A stretch of 39,362 nt of DNA from Candidatus Cybelea sp. (lineage in GTDB: Bacteria; Vulcanimicrobiota; Vulcanimicrobiia; Vulcanimicrobiales; Vulcanimicrobiaceae), in contig DASXFZ010000064.1 of the NCBI GenBank assembly GCA_036489315.1, positions 104,585 through 143,946 of the forward strand, given 5' to 3'. Shown piece by piece: positions 32,267-39,362 of this stretch. The position numbers were made by a program, and so were the translations under genes. A model generated the notes under the pieces. The model saw only the letters and a list, made by a program, of their open reading frames with translations. It did not search any database and had not been told where the DNA came from. Positions within the stretch are counted from its first letter, which is position 1. Every line of letters begins with the position of its first letter.

Positions 32267-33243
32267 CGTCAATAATGGCGCCCGACGCCCGGACGCTCTT
32301 TGAGCGCGCGAACGGACGGCGCATTCTCGTCATCGGCGATCTGATGATCGACGAATGGATTTGGGGAACGGTGACCCGCATCTCGCCGGAGGCGCCGGTT
32401 CCCGTCGTCGCCGTCGTCGACCACTCGTTTACGCTCGGGGGCGCCGGCAACGTCGCAAATAACCTGCGGGCACTTCGGGCGAACGTCGTCTTTGCGGGAA
32501 CCGTCGGCGACGACGACTTCGGCGTACAAGTGCGACGCTTGTTGGGCGAACAGCAAGTGGACGACAGCGGGATCGTCACGCTGGACGATCGCCCGACGAC
32601 GCGTAAGACGCGCGTCGTCGCCCACAATCAGCAGGTTGTGCGCGCAGATTGGGAGTCGACCGCGCCGCTGGAGGGCGTGGACCGTTCGCGCGTCGCCGCC
32701 TTCGTGCGCGAGCGTGCGGCGCAATGCGACGGCGTGATTCTCAGCGATTACGCGAAGGGACTGCTCTCGCGCGAGATCGTCGAGGCCGCATCGCTCTGCC
32801 CGCTCGTGTTAGCCGATCCAAAGCCGCTCAACGTCGGCTTGCTGCGCGGGGTGACCTGCGTCGCGCCCAATGCCGGCGAGGCGTCGACCATGACCGGCAT
32901 AACGATCGTCGACGAAGCGAGCCTCGAAGTAGCGGGCCTACGGCTGATCGAGATGCTGGATTGCCGCTACGCGGTCATCACGCAAGGCGAACACGGCATG
33001 TCGCTCTTCGGGCGAAACGGAGAGCGATTGACGATTCCGTCGGTAGCGCGAACCGTCTACGACGTCAGCGGCGCGGGCGATACCGTCATCGCGATGCTGG
33101 CGCTCGCGCTCGCCGCCGGTGCTTCGATCGAGCAGGCGATGCAGTTGGCAAACTTCGCCGCCGGGGTGGTCGTCGAGAAGCTCGGAACGGCGACGGCCTC
33201 GCCCGAGGAGATCGTCGCGCTGGTCGAACCGGCGACGGCGTGA
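32263..33243 (+). CDS. hldA: D-glycero-beta-D-manno-heptose-7-phosphate kinase
   Basis: This PfkB/ribokinase-family enzyme phosphorylates heptose 7-phosphate at C1. The 326-residue protein shows RRILVIGDLMIDEWIWGTVT, RISPEAPVPVV, FTLGGAGNVANNLRALRA, SDYAKGLLS, DPKP and the C-terminal catalytic DVSGAGDTVIAMLALALAAG. It corresponds to the N-terminal half of the fused HldE of proteobacteria. The adenylyltransferase half follows as a separate gene joined by GTGA. ATG 32263 overlaps the gmhA stop; ATG 32275 is a possible alternative. Confidence 0.94.
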   Translation: MTSIMAPDARTLFERANGRRILVIGDLMIDEWIWGTVTRISPEAPVPVVAVVDHSFTLGGAGNVANNLRALRANVVFAGTVGDDDFGVQVRRLLGEQQVDDSGIVTLDDRPTTRKTRVVAHNQQVVRADWESTAPLEGVDRSRVAAFVRERAAQCDGVILSDYAKGLLSREIVEAASLCPLVLADPKPLNVGLLRGVTCVAPNAGEASTMTGITIVDEASLEVAGLRLIEMLDCRYAVITQGEHGMSLFGRNGERLTIPSVARTVYDVSGAGDTVIAMLALALAAGASIEQAMQLANFAAGVVVEKLGTATASPEEIVALVEPATA

Positions 33244-33746
33244 ACGAGCACGCTCCATTTTCGGCTCGGCTTTTCGACGTCGACGGCGCCGTCGAGTGGC
33301 GCGACGAAAAGCGTTCGCGTGGACGCACCGTCGTCTTCACGAACGGCTGTTTCGACGTGCTGCACGCGGGTCACGTTGCGTACCTCGCGTGGGCGCGCGA
33401 GCAAGGCGATGCTTTGATCGTCGGGCTCAACGAGGACGATTCGGTCAGACGGCTCAAGGGGCGCGCACGCCCGATCGTACCCTTTGCCGATCGCGCGGCG
33501 CTGTTGTGCGCGCTGCGCAGCGTCGACGCCGTCGTCGGGTTTGCCGATCTCACGCCAGAGGTCGTTCTCGATCGGATTCGCCCCGACGTTCACGTCAAGA
33601 GCGAGCAGTACCGCGAGGACGAGCTTCCGGAACGAAGCGTCGTGCTGAGCCACGGCGGCCGAATCGCACTGGCGCCGCACGCTTCGGGCAAGAGCACGAC
33701 GGAGACGATCGCCCGCATCCTCGATGCGTATAGCCGTCACGGCTAA
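33240..33746 (+). CDS. hldC: D-glycero-beta-D-manno-heptose 1-phosphate adenylyltransferase
   Basis: This 168-residue nucleotidyltransferase makes ADP-heptose from heptose 1-phosphate and ATP. The cytidylyltransferase-like signature GRTVVFTNGCFDVLHAGHVA contains the HxGH motif (HAGH). LIVGLNEDDSVRRLKG and a later GRPI-like segment ARPIVPFADRAALLCALRSV follow, then PDVHVKSEQY and the end SKSTTETIARI-type segment (GKSTTETIARIL). GTG 33240 overlaps the hldA stop. An upstream continuation of this frame is shadow of hldA. The 3' end overlaps the next gene by 23 bp. gmhB, the phosphatase between these two steps, is not in the window. Confidence 0.92.
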   Translation: MNEHAPFSARLFDVDGAVEWRDEKRSRGRTVVFTNGCFDVLHAGHVAYLAWAREQGDALIVGLNEDDSVRRLKGRARPIVPFADRAALLCALRSVDAVVGFADLTPEVVLDRIRPDVHVKSEQYREDELPERSVVLSHGGRIALAPHASGKSTTETIARILDAYSRHG

Positions 33747-34941
33747 CGGTCCCGGCGAGGTGGCCGGCTGGCTGCGGCCTCTGCTGCGATCGCTCTACGC
33801 CCGCCGGCCCGATTTGGAGGCTTTCGTTTTTCTCGTCCCCGACGACTACGCGAGCGGCTTCGAGGCCGAGATGCTGCAGCAGTGGTTCCCTGCGGCTCAC
33901 GTGTACGATCCGAAGCGGTATCTGCGATTTGCGCTCGGCGGACGGCTCGAGGATCTGCCGGCCAGCGTCGACATCGTGCAGTATATCGGCGGCGATCTCT
34001 TGCACGCGAGGCGCGTGCACGCACGCCTGCACGGTCACGCCGCGACCTACAAGTTCTCCCGGCGGTCGTATCGCACGCTCTTCGAGCGGGCCTTCGCCGT
34101 CGACGCGCACAACGTCGAACAACTCGAAGGTTGGGGCATTCCGCGCGATCGGATCGAGCGCGTTGGAAACCTTGCGATCGACGGCGCGCTCTTCGAAGCC
34201 GCGCAGGCGCGAGAGGAGGGCTCGCCGGAGGACGGGATCCTCATCATGCCCGGCTCGCGCACCTACGAAGTAGAGAATTTGATACCGTTTTTCTTCGCGG
34301 TCGCGCTGCGAATGCTGCGCGATCGTCCGGGCCTGCCGATCGCGTTTGCCATATCGCCTTTCACCTCGCGCGCGCACGTCAAAGCGGCGATCGAGGGCGG
34401 CGGCCATCCGCGGATGTTCGGGCGCCGAGGCCGGCTCGTCGTGGAAGACGAGCGGGAGTTTTTGGAGGATGACCGGCGCGAAGTGCGCGTTCCGCTCCTG
34501 CGCAACGGGCTTGCCGCAGCGCGCCGCGCCCGGCTGGTCCTCACGATTCCCGGAACGAAGACCATCGAACTCGCTGTGCTTGGTAAACCCGCCATTACGA
34601 TCACGCCGTTGAATGCCCCCGAGTTGGTGACGATCAACGGACCACTCACCTATCTCAACCGCGTTCCGCTTGTCGGCGTCCCGCTCAAGCGTGCGGCCGC
34701 GGTCGCAGTATCACACCGCTTCCGCCATCACACCCAGCCGAACATCGATGCGGGCAAAACGCTGATTCGCGAGGTGCACGGGACGGTGACGCCGGCAAGG
34801 ATCGCGCGCACGGCGCTCGACTCCTACGACGACCCGGTTTGGATATCGTCGGCCGGCGAGGCGCTCGCCGGGCTCTATCGCGATCACGCGGGCGCAGCCG
34901 ACCGAATGGCCGATTCACTCTTGCGCCTTGCGGCCGCATAG
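33724..34941 (+). CDS. Lipid-A-disaccharide synthase (LpxB)-related protein
   Basis: This 405-residue protein has a GT-B glycosyltransferase organisation resembling LpxB. The N terminus MRIAVTANGPGEVAGWLRPL replaces the usual LpxB AGExSGD with GPGEVAG. It contains VDIVQYIGGDLLHARRVHAR, then RIERVGNLAIDG, ILIMPGSRTYEVENLIPFF (the LpxB-like PGSR motif), and a C-terminal donor site with LVLTIPGTKTIELAVLGKPA and ITITPLNAPEL. It may make a different sugar-lipid than lipid A. It overlaps hldC by 23 bp and leads a run of glycosyltransferases, so an envelope role is probable. Confidence 0.75.
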   Translation: MRIAVTANGPGEVAGWLRPLLRSLYARRPDLEAFVFLVPDDYASGFEAEMLQQWFPAAHVYDPKRYLRFALGGRLEDLPASVDIVQYIGGDLLHARRVHARLHGHAATYKFSRRSYRTLFERAFAVDAHNVEQLEGWGIPRDRIERVGNLAIDGALFEAAQAREEGSPEDGILIMPGSRTYEVENLIPFFFAVALRMLRDRPGLPIAFAISPFTSRAHVKAAIEGGGHPRMFGRRGRLVVEDEREFLEDDRREVRVPLLRNGLAAARRARLVLTIPGTKTIELAVLGKPAITITPLNAPELVTINGPLTYLNRVPLVGVPLKRAAAVAVSHRFRHHTQPNIDAGKTLIREVHGTVTPARIARTALDSYDDPVWISSAGEALAGLYRDHAGAADRMADSLLRLAAA

Positions 34942-34956
34942 CGACGAGATTACGCG

Positions 34957-35838
34957 ATGGAGTTCTCCGTCGTCATCGCAACGAAGGACCGGCGCGACTT
35001 TCTGGCCGGCGCGCTCGAGTCGCTACAGGCTCAGGCAGATGCACCGCCCTTCGAAGTCATCGTCGTCGACAACGGGTCGACCGACGGCACGCGCGCCGAG
35101 GTCGAGGCGTACGCGAACGCGAGCCGGCCCGTGCGGTATCTCTGGCAGCCCGAACCCAACCGCGGTAAGTCGCGCAACCGCGGCGTCGAAGCGGCGCTCG
35201 GCCGCTACATCGCATTCTGTGACGACGACGTTCGGGTCCCCGCGGGCTGGCTCGCCGCGCATGCCGCCGCGCAGACGGGCGACGAGTACGTCGTCAACGG
35301 ACCGATTCTCAACGTGGCTTCGGTCGACGTTAGGCCAAAGCCGGCGCCCGCCAACTATTCGCGCGCCTTTCTCTGCACGTGCAACGCGTCGCTGGCCAAA
35401 CACGCATTCGAACGCGCCGGCGGGTTCGACGAGTCGTTCGATTTATACGGCTGGGAGGACACCGAACTGGGCGTGCGGCTGCGCGAGTCGGGATGCCGCT
35501 GGCGTTTTGCCTGGAGCGCCTATCTCTGGCACCTCAAACCCGACGTCCGCGGTGCACTCGAGGTCGAGGCGGCAAAGGCGCTCGAGAAGGCGCGCATGGC
35601 GAGCCGCTTTCTTGCGAAGCATCCTTCCCGGCGCGCCCGCCTGGCCACCGGCGCGCATCCGCTGAACCTATTTCGCGCGCGTTATTTGCTCCCGGAGGCG
35701 CTGCTCGCGTACTATGCGGGCATCTCGAAGAGCTCGCGCGTCCCGGCGTGGCTGCGAGCGCTCAGCCGCGGCCAGCTTTTGGACGGTCTGTACGCGCGCG
35801 AGCTCGTTCGCGCGCTCGATGCGGAGCATGAACGCTAA
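34957..35838 (+). CDS. Glycosyltransferase family 2 (A)
   Basis: This 293-residue GT-A enzyme begins FSVVIATKDRRDFLAGALES. It has the nucleotide-binding VIVVDNGSTDGTR (near residue 36), NRGKSRNRGVEAALG, and the metal-binding DDD in YIAFCDDDVRVP (near residue 90). The acceptor/base region is GGFDESFDLYGWEDTELGVR. The C-terminal ~100 residues are helical and basic, suggesting membrane association. It starts 15 nt after the LpxB-like gene and overlaps the next GT9 gene by 11 bp. The sugar and acceptor are unknown; a lipopolysaccharide core or surface glycan is likely. Confidence 0.88.
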   Translation: MEFSVVIATKDRRDFLAGALESLQAQADAPPFEVIVVDNGSTDGTRAEVEAYANASRPVRYLWQPEPNRGKSRNRGVEAALGRYIAFCDDDVRVPAGWLAAHAAAQTGDEYVVNGPILNVASVDVRPKPAPANYSRAFLCTCNASLAKHAFERAGGFDESFDLYGWEDTELGVRLRESGCRWRFAWSAYLWHLKPDVRGALEVEAAKALEKARMASRFLAKHPSRRARLATGAHPLNLFRARYLLPEALLAYYAGISKSSRVPAWLRALSRGQLLDGLYARELVRALDAEHER

Positions 35839-36820
35839 CCGCGCGCTGCTCTACTGCGCGGGCGGTGGTATCGGCGATTCGCTGGTCGCGTCGATTGTCG
35901 CGCGGGCGATGCGGCAGCGATTCTCGTCGGTTGACGCCTTGACGCTTCGGGGACACGCCGAGTTGCTGGAACGCGTGCCCGACGTCGATCGGGTCTTCGT
36001 CGACGAGGGCGACGAGCGCGCGCTCGCCGAGCGCATGAGCCGCGAAGCATACTCCGCCTGCATCGTCACCTGGGCGACGTCGAGGACGGCGGCGGTCCCT
36101 TGGCGGGCTGGCATTGCCGTTCGCGTCGGGCAGGCGCGTCGCTTTTATTCGTACCGCTTCACCAAGCGGGTCGTCGTCCGCAGCGAACGCGGCGACGTCA
36201 CCTCGCACTGGTCCGACGTGCTGCTCGATTTTGCGCGCGCGATCGGCTGCGATACCGACGACCGCCGCTATCGATTCTTACCGACGCCGCACGACGAAGC
36301 CGAGGCGGCGAAGATCGCCGGCGGCCGCGGTGAGTTCATCCTGCTCAATCCGTGCAACGCGATCGCCGCGCGGCGCCGCTGGCCGGTCGATGGGTGGGCG
36401 ACGCTCGCGGCGGCGTTGCGCGAACGTTACGGCGTCGAAGTGCTCGTGAGCGGTTCTCGTGCCGATGCGCCGCTGGCCGAAGCCGTCGCCCGCGTCGCCG
36501 GAGGCGACGGGATTGCCTCGATCGCGGGATGCACGAGCCTCGGCTCGTTCGGTGCGCTCGCGCGGCGGGCGCGCGCGTTCGTGGGTATAACGACGGGTTC
36601 GATGCACGTTGCAGCGGCGGTCGGGTGCCCGACCGTCGGTATCTTTCCGTTTCAGTCGGACTACCCGGAGCGATGGTCGCCCCTGGGCGATCGCACGGCG
36701 ATCGTGCGCGCAACCTATCGGTGCCATCGAGGGGATACCAAAGAGCGCTGTCGAGACTACGCCTGCATCGAGCGTCTCGATCAGACTCGAATCCTCGCCG
36801 CGGCGGACTCGCTGCTCTGA
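35828..36820 (+). CDS. Glycosyltransferase family 9, heptosyltransferase-like (A)
   Basis: This 330-residue GT-B protein belongs to the ADP-heptose:LPS heptosyltransferase family. The start ALLYCAGGGIGDSLVASIVA corresponds to the family's GxGDxL acceptor loop. The donor domain has FILLNPCNAIAARRRWPVDG, then AGCTSLGSFGALARRARAF, and VGITTGSMHVAAAVGCPTVG (the usual DTGxxH reads TTGSMH). The C terminus is cysteine-rich (CHRGDTKERCRDYACIERL), as in many GT9 proteins. ATG 35828 overlaps the GT2 end; ATG 35819 is an alternative. Neighbouring gmhA, hldA and hldC supply the likely donor ADP-heptose. Confidence 0.87.
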   Translation: MNANRALLYCAGGGIGDSLVASIVARAMRQRFSSVDALTLRGHAELLERVPDVDRVFVDEGDERALAERMSREAYSACIVTWATSRTAAVPWRAGIAVRVGQARRFYSYRFTKRVVVRSERGDVTSHWSDVLLDFARAIGCDTDDRRYRFLPTPHDEAEAAKIAGGRGEFILLNPCNAIAARRRWPVDGWATLAAALRERYGVEVLVSGSRADAPLAEAVARVAGGDGIASIAGCTSLGSFGALARRARAFVGITTGSMHVAAAVGCPTVGIFPFQSDYPERWSPLGDRTAIVRATYRCHRGDTKERCRDYACIERLDQTRILAAADSLL

Positions 36821-37713
36821 TGATTCGCGCCACGATTCAGCTCTGCACCTACAACCGGGCCGCGCTGCTCGAGCGCGTACTCGAAGCCTGCTTCGACCAA
36901 ACCGTTCCGAAGGAGTCTTACGAGGTCGTGCTGGTCGACGACGGGTCGACCGACGCTACGGCTGTGGTCATCGAGCGCGCTCGAGCGCGCGCCGACTGCC
37001 GGTTTACCGCGATCGCCCAACCCAATCGCGGGCTGGCTGCGGCTCGCAACACCGGCATTGGGCGAGCCGTAGGCGAGCGCATCATCTTCATCGACGACGA
37101 TGTGCTCGTGCTCCCGAATTTCGTGCAGGAGCATCTGCGCAGCAACGTCGCTCACCCAGCGGCGGTCGTGCGCGGCGGAGCGATCGAAGTGGAGGATCTC
37201 GACGTCCTTCCGCCGCCGGTCTGGAGCATCACGAACTATAGCGGCAACTTCTTTTGGACGACCAACGTCTCGGTGCCGCTGGCGACGATTCGCACGGTCG
37301 GCGGATTCAACGAATCCTTCGCGGAGTACGGCTGGGAGGATATCGACGTCGGGATGCGCCTGCGCGGCGCCGGCGTGCGGGCCGTCTTCAACCCGCGCGC
37401 CCTCGTCTATCATTTCAAGCCGCATCCGCGCGTAGACCGCGTGGACGCGATGCTCTCCCAGGCGCGCGCTAAAGCGCGTACTGCCGCCGCGCTCGTGCGC
37501 CTCCATCCTCATTGGCGCACGTATCTCGCAACGGGAATCAATCCGGTCTCGCGGCGCTTGGCCTCGCTGCGGCGCGGCCTGCGAGTGGCCGACGCTCTCC
37601 GCCGCCGGCTCGCCGCTCTGCGGGGCGACCGCGAGCTGACGCGCGGCGAGCTGCTCGCGGTGCGCGCGTTGGCCAACGAGATCTACTACGAAGAGCTGGA
37701 GCGAGCGCTGTGA
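36820..37713 (+). CDS. Glycosyltransferase family 2 (B)
   Basis: This 297-residue GT-A enzyme begins RATIQLCTYNRAALLERVLE. It has VVLVDDGSTDATAVVIERAR, NRGLAAARNTGIGRAVG and IIFIDDDVLVLPNF with the DDD metal site. GGFNESFAEYGWEDIDVGMR is the catalytic ED segment. The C-terminal region is basic and helical, similar in layout to GT2 (A), so the two may be paralogues acting on successive sugars. ATG 36820 overlaps the GT9 stop by one base (TGATG), and the stop overlaps the next GTG. A longer open frame upstream is shadow of GT9 (A). Confidence 0.88.
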   Translation: MIRATIQLCTYNRAALLERVLEACFDQTVPKESYEVVLVDDGSTDATAVVIERARARADCRFTAIAQPNRGLAAARNTGIGRAVGERIIFIDDDVLVLPNFVQEHLRSNVAHPAAVVRGGAIEVEDLDVLPPPVWSITNYSGNFFWTTNVSVPLATIRTVGGFNESFAEYGWEDIDVGMRLRGAGVRAVFNPRALVYHFKPHPRVDRVDAMLSQARAKARTAAALVRLHPHWRTYLATGINPVSRRLASLRRGLRVADALRRRLAALRGDRELTRGELLAVRALANEIYYEELERAL

Positions 37714-38699
37714 GGATCCTGCTCTCTCGCACCGACCGCATCGGAGATCTGGTGCTCTCGACGCCCGCGATCGCCACCGTGCGCGCCTCGTTTCCTAAGG
37801 CGCACCTCGCCATCGTGACGAGCAACTATAATCGGGTGGTGATGGAGCGCAACGACGACGTCGACGAGCTCATCGTTATTCCCGAGGGAGCGTCGCCGCG
37901 CGGCTTCGGCGCGAGCCTGCGCGGCTACGACGCCGCGGTCGCGCTGGCCCCGCGTGCCGTCGATCTGCAGCTCGTCGGAGCGACGAAGGCACCTTTGCGG
38001 GTCGGGTACACCTACGAGCGGCGGTGGATCGCGCGACTAACGGCGGGGCTCTACCTCGATCGCATCATGGTCTCCGAAGCCGATCCGGAGCTCTCCGATC
38101 GGGACCCTCGCCGCATCGTGCGGCACGAGGTCGTGCAGCTGCTCGACCTCGTCGCGCTCGCCGGTGCGCGCGAGCGCGTCACGCGGCTGCGGCTCGATTT
38201 GGTCGACGCGGACCGCAGCATCGCGCGCGAGCTTCCGGAAGGCCCGATCGTTCTGCACCTCGCGCCGCGCTGGTTCACCGGCGGCAGCACGCTCGAGTCG
38301 ACGCTCGAGATGGTGGACGAACTCGGCCAGCTTGCACCGGTCGTGATCACCTGCGCGCGAGAGTGCGAAGAGCAGGCCCCCTTTTTCGATGCCAAGCACA
38401 GCGTCGTCCGTTGTCTGCGTCGGCTGCCGTTCCACCAGTGGGCGGCGGTGCTGCAGCGCGCGCGCGTCGTCGTCACGGTCGATACCGGCGCGACGCACGT
38501 CGCGAGCGCGGTCGGCCGGCCGACGCTGGTCGCCTTCGAACATCGCTACTTTCGCCTGAACTCGCAGGAATGGTCGCCATACGGCGTGCCGCACGTCCTG
38601 GTCCGCAAGCCGCCGGCACGCGATCCGGAGATGCTCGCCCGGTTTCGCAGCGAGATCGCCGGCGGCGTAGCCTCGCTGCTGCGCGCGAAAGTATCGTAG
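37710..38699 (+). CDS. Glycosyltransferase family 9, heptosyltransferase-like (B)
   Basis: This 329-residue GT-B protein of the heptosyltransferase family begins MRILLSRTDRIGDLVLSTPA, an almost canonical family start. It continues with YDAAVALAPRAVDLQL, then RVGYTYERRWIARLT. The donor domain has IVLHLAPRWFTGGS and VVVTVDTGATHVASAVGRPT, which keeps the DTGxxH motif that is altered in the first copy. GTG 37710 overlaps the GT2 (B) stop as GTGA. It is probably the more standard of the two heptosyltransferases, adding heptose to the lipid A-proximal core. Confidence 0.9.
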   Translation: MRILLSRTDRIGDLVLSTPAIATVRASFPKAHLAIVTSNYNRVVMERNDDVDELIVIPEGASPRGFGASLRGYDAAVALAPRAVDLQLVGATKAPLRVGYTYERRWIARLTAGLYLDRIMVSEADPELSDRDPRRIVRHEVVQLLDLVALAGARERVTRLRLDLVDADRSIARELPEGPIVLHLAPRWFTGGSTLESTLEMVDELGQLAPVVITCARECEEQAPFFDAKHSVVRCLRRLPFHQWAAVLQRARVVVTVDTGATHVASAVGRPTLVAFEHRYFRLNSQEWSPYGVPHVLVRKPPARDPEMLARFRSEIAGGVASLLRAKVS

Positions 38700-39362
38700 T
38701 GCCCGAGATCTCGGTCGTCATCCCGACCTACAATCGCCTCAACACCCTCTCGCTCGTCCTGCCGACGCTGCTCGCGCAAGATCTTCCCGCCGAGCAGTAC
38801 GAGCTGCTCGTCTGCGATTCCAACTCGAACGACGGCACGGAGCAGTTCCTGCGCGACGTCGGAGCCCTGCATCCCAATGTACGGTATTTGCCGGGGGCGT
38901 ACACCGGCCGGGCGGCCGCGCGCAACGCCGGCATCGATCGAGCGCGCGGCGAGATCGTGCTATTCAACGATGCCGATATCTTTGCATCGCCCGATCTGCT
39001 CTCGGTGCATCTCTCCCGGCATCTGCAGCGAGCCGGCATCGCCGTCGTCGGCTTGGAGGTGCAGGCGCGCGACTACGAAGAGTACGAGTATAAGCGCGAC
39101 CACCCGCAAGCGCGCGGGCATCTGCATCCGCCCTCGCGAAAGAGGCTGCCGTGGTTATATTTCCTCACGGGCAACGCCTCAGTGCGGCGTACGGATCTGC
39201 TGCGGGCAGGCTGCTTCGACGAAAGCTTCACCGGCTACGGTCACGAGGATCTCGAACTCGGCTATCGACTGCAGCGGCTCGGCATAGAGATCTGTTACGA
39301 GCCGCGCGCCGTGAACTATCACTGTCAAGATGTGTCGCACGACGACCAGAAGGAGAAAATGC
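38699..39362 (+). CDS. Glycosyltransferase family 2 (C), 3' end outside window
   Basis: The first 221 residues of a GT-A enzyme are visible. The GTG shares a base with the GT9 stop (TAGTG). It begins PEISVVIPTYNRLNTLSLVL and shows ELLVCDSNSNDGTEQFL (the usual DDGSxD reads DSNSND) and TGRAAARNAGIDRARG. The metal site is NDAD in IVLFNDADIF rather than DxD/DDD. The segment LTGNASVRRTDLLRAGCFDE, then GYGHEDLELGYRL, is the catalytic region. The frame remains open at the window end. The altered motifs suggest a different sugar donor from the other two GT2 genes. Confidence 0.88.
   Translation, partial: MPEISVVIPTYNRLNTLSLVLPTLLAQDLPAEQYELLVCDSNSNDGTEQFLRDVGALHPNVRYLPGAYTGRAAARNAGIDRARGEIVLFNDADIFASPDLLSVHLSRHLQRAGIAVVGLEVQARDYEEYEYKRDHPQARGHLHPPSRKRLPWLYFLTGNASVRRTDLLRAGCFDESFTGYGHEDLELGYRLQRLGIEICYEPRAVNYHCQDVSHDDQKEKM

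Noticed and set aside
1-39362. CRISPR array, transposase, integrase, tRNA or rRNA genes
   Set aside because: I looked for regular short repeats, transposase/integrase motifs in the frames and tRNA-like cloverleaf ends and saw none; a dedicated RNA search was not possible.

Overview
This 39.4 kb window is ordinary chromosomal DNA from a high-GC bacterium. It is densely packed with housekeeping genes and has no insertion sequence, prophage, CRISPR array, rRNA or tRNA that I can see. Rod-shape genes together with an ADP-heptose/glycosyltransferase cluster and an LpxB-like protein indicate a diderm (LPS-type) cell. Composition and gene content remind me of uncultured high-GC diderms such as Candidatus Eremiobacterota (WPS-2), but that is only an impression and needs a marker-gene tree.

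Layout. (1) 1-2969, plus strand: mreC (5' end missing), mreD and mrdA, the cell-wall elongation module. (2) 2966-6578, minus strand: a HEAT-like protein and a 1092-residue protein with six DUF11/CARDB-like repeats. (3) 6641-7837, plus strand: a class I aminotransferase. (4) 7827-20980, minus strand: one long train in the order rpmH, rnpA, yidD, yidC, jag, mnmE, a small secreted protein, an HdeD-like membrane protein, mnmG, rsmG, a LAGLIDADG-fold protein, cca, parA, parB, a small membrane protein, thiE, thiD, trpS. This is the classical origin-proximal gene set, but dnaA is not next to rpmH. (5) 21141-28749, plus strand: fabF, rnc, smc, purH and a glyoxalase-like gene. (6) 28754-29879, minus strand: a permease and a YcgQ-like partner whose junction looks frame-disturbed. 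(7) 29947-39362, plus strand: hisS, accB, gmhA, hldA, hldC, an LpxB-like protein, then alternating GT2 and GT9 glycosyltransferases to the window edge.

Most genes are translationally coupled by 1-4 nt stop/start overlaps (GTGA, ATGA, TGATG, TAATG, TAGTG). Two essential-type genes, parA and mnmE, have no ATG, GTG or TTG that would give a complete protein. Both appear to start at CTG: parA behind a well-spaced GGAG, mnmE in a CTGA overlap with the jag stop. Automated calls would trim both, and parA would lose its Walker A motif.

The most interesting structure is around 13.46-13.88 kb. Two 29-bp elements, each GTTTCAC-N13-GTGAAAC followed by AG, match the ParB-binding site parS as one near-consensus site plus one half-site. 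They flank a 121-residue single-motif LAGLIDADG-fold protein that lacks the usual acidic catalytic residue. Together with parA and parB just downstream, this suggests a centromere region with an embedded, possibly domesticated, DNA-binding protein.

No intergenic stretch exceeds 300 bp. The longest is the 160-bp divergent rpmH/fabF region.
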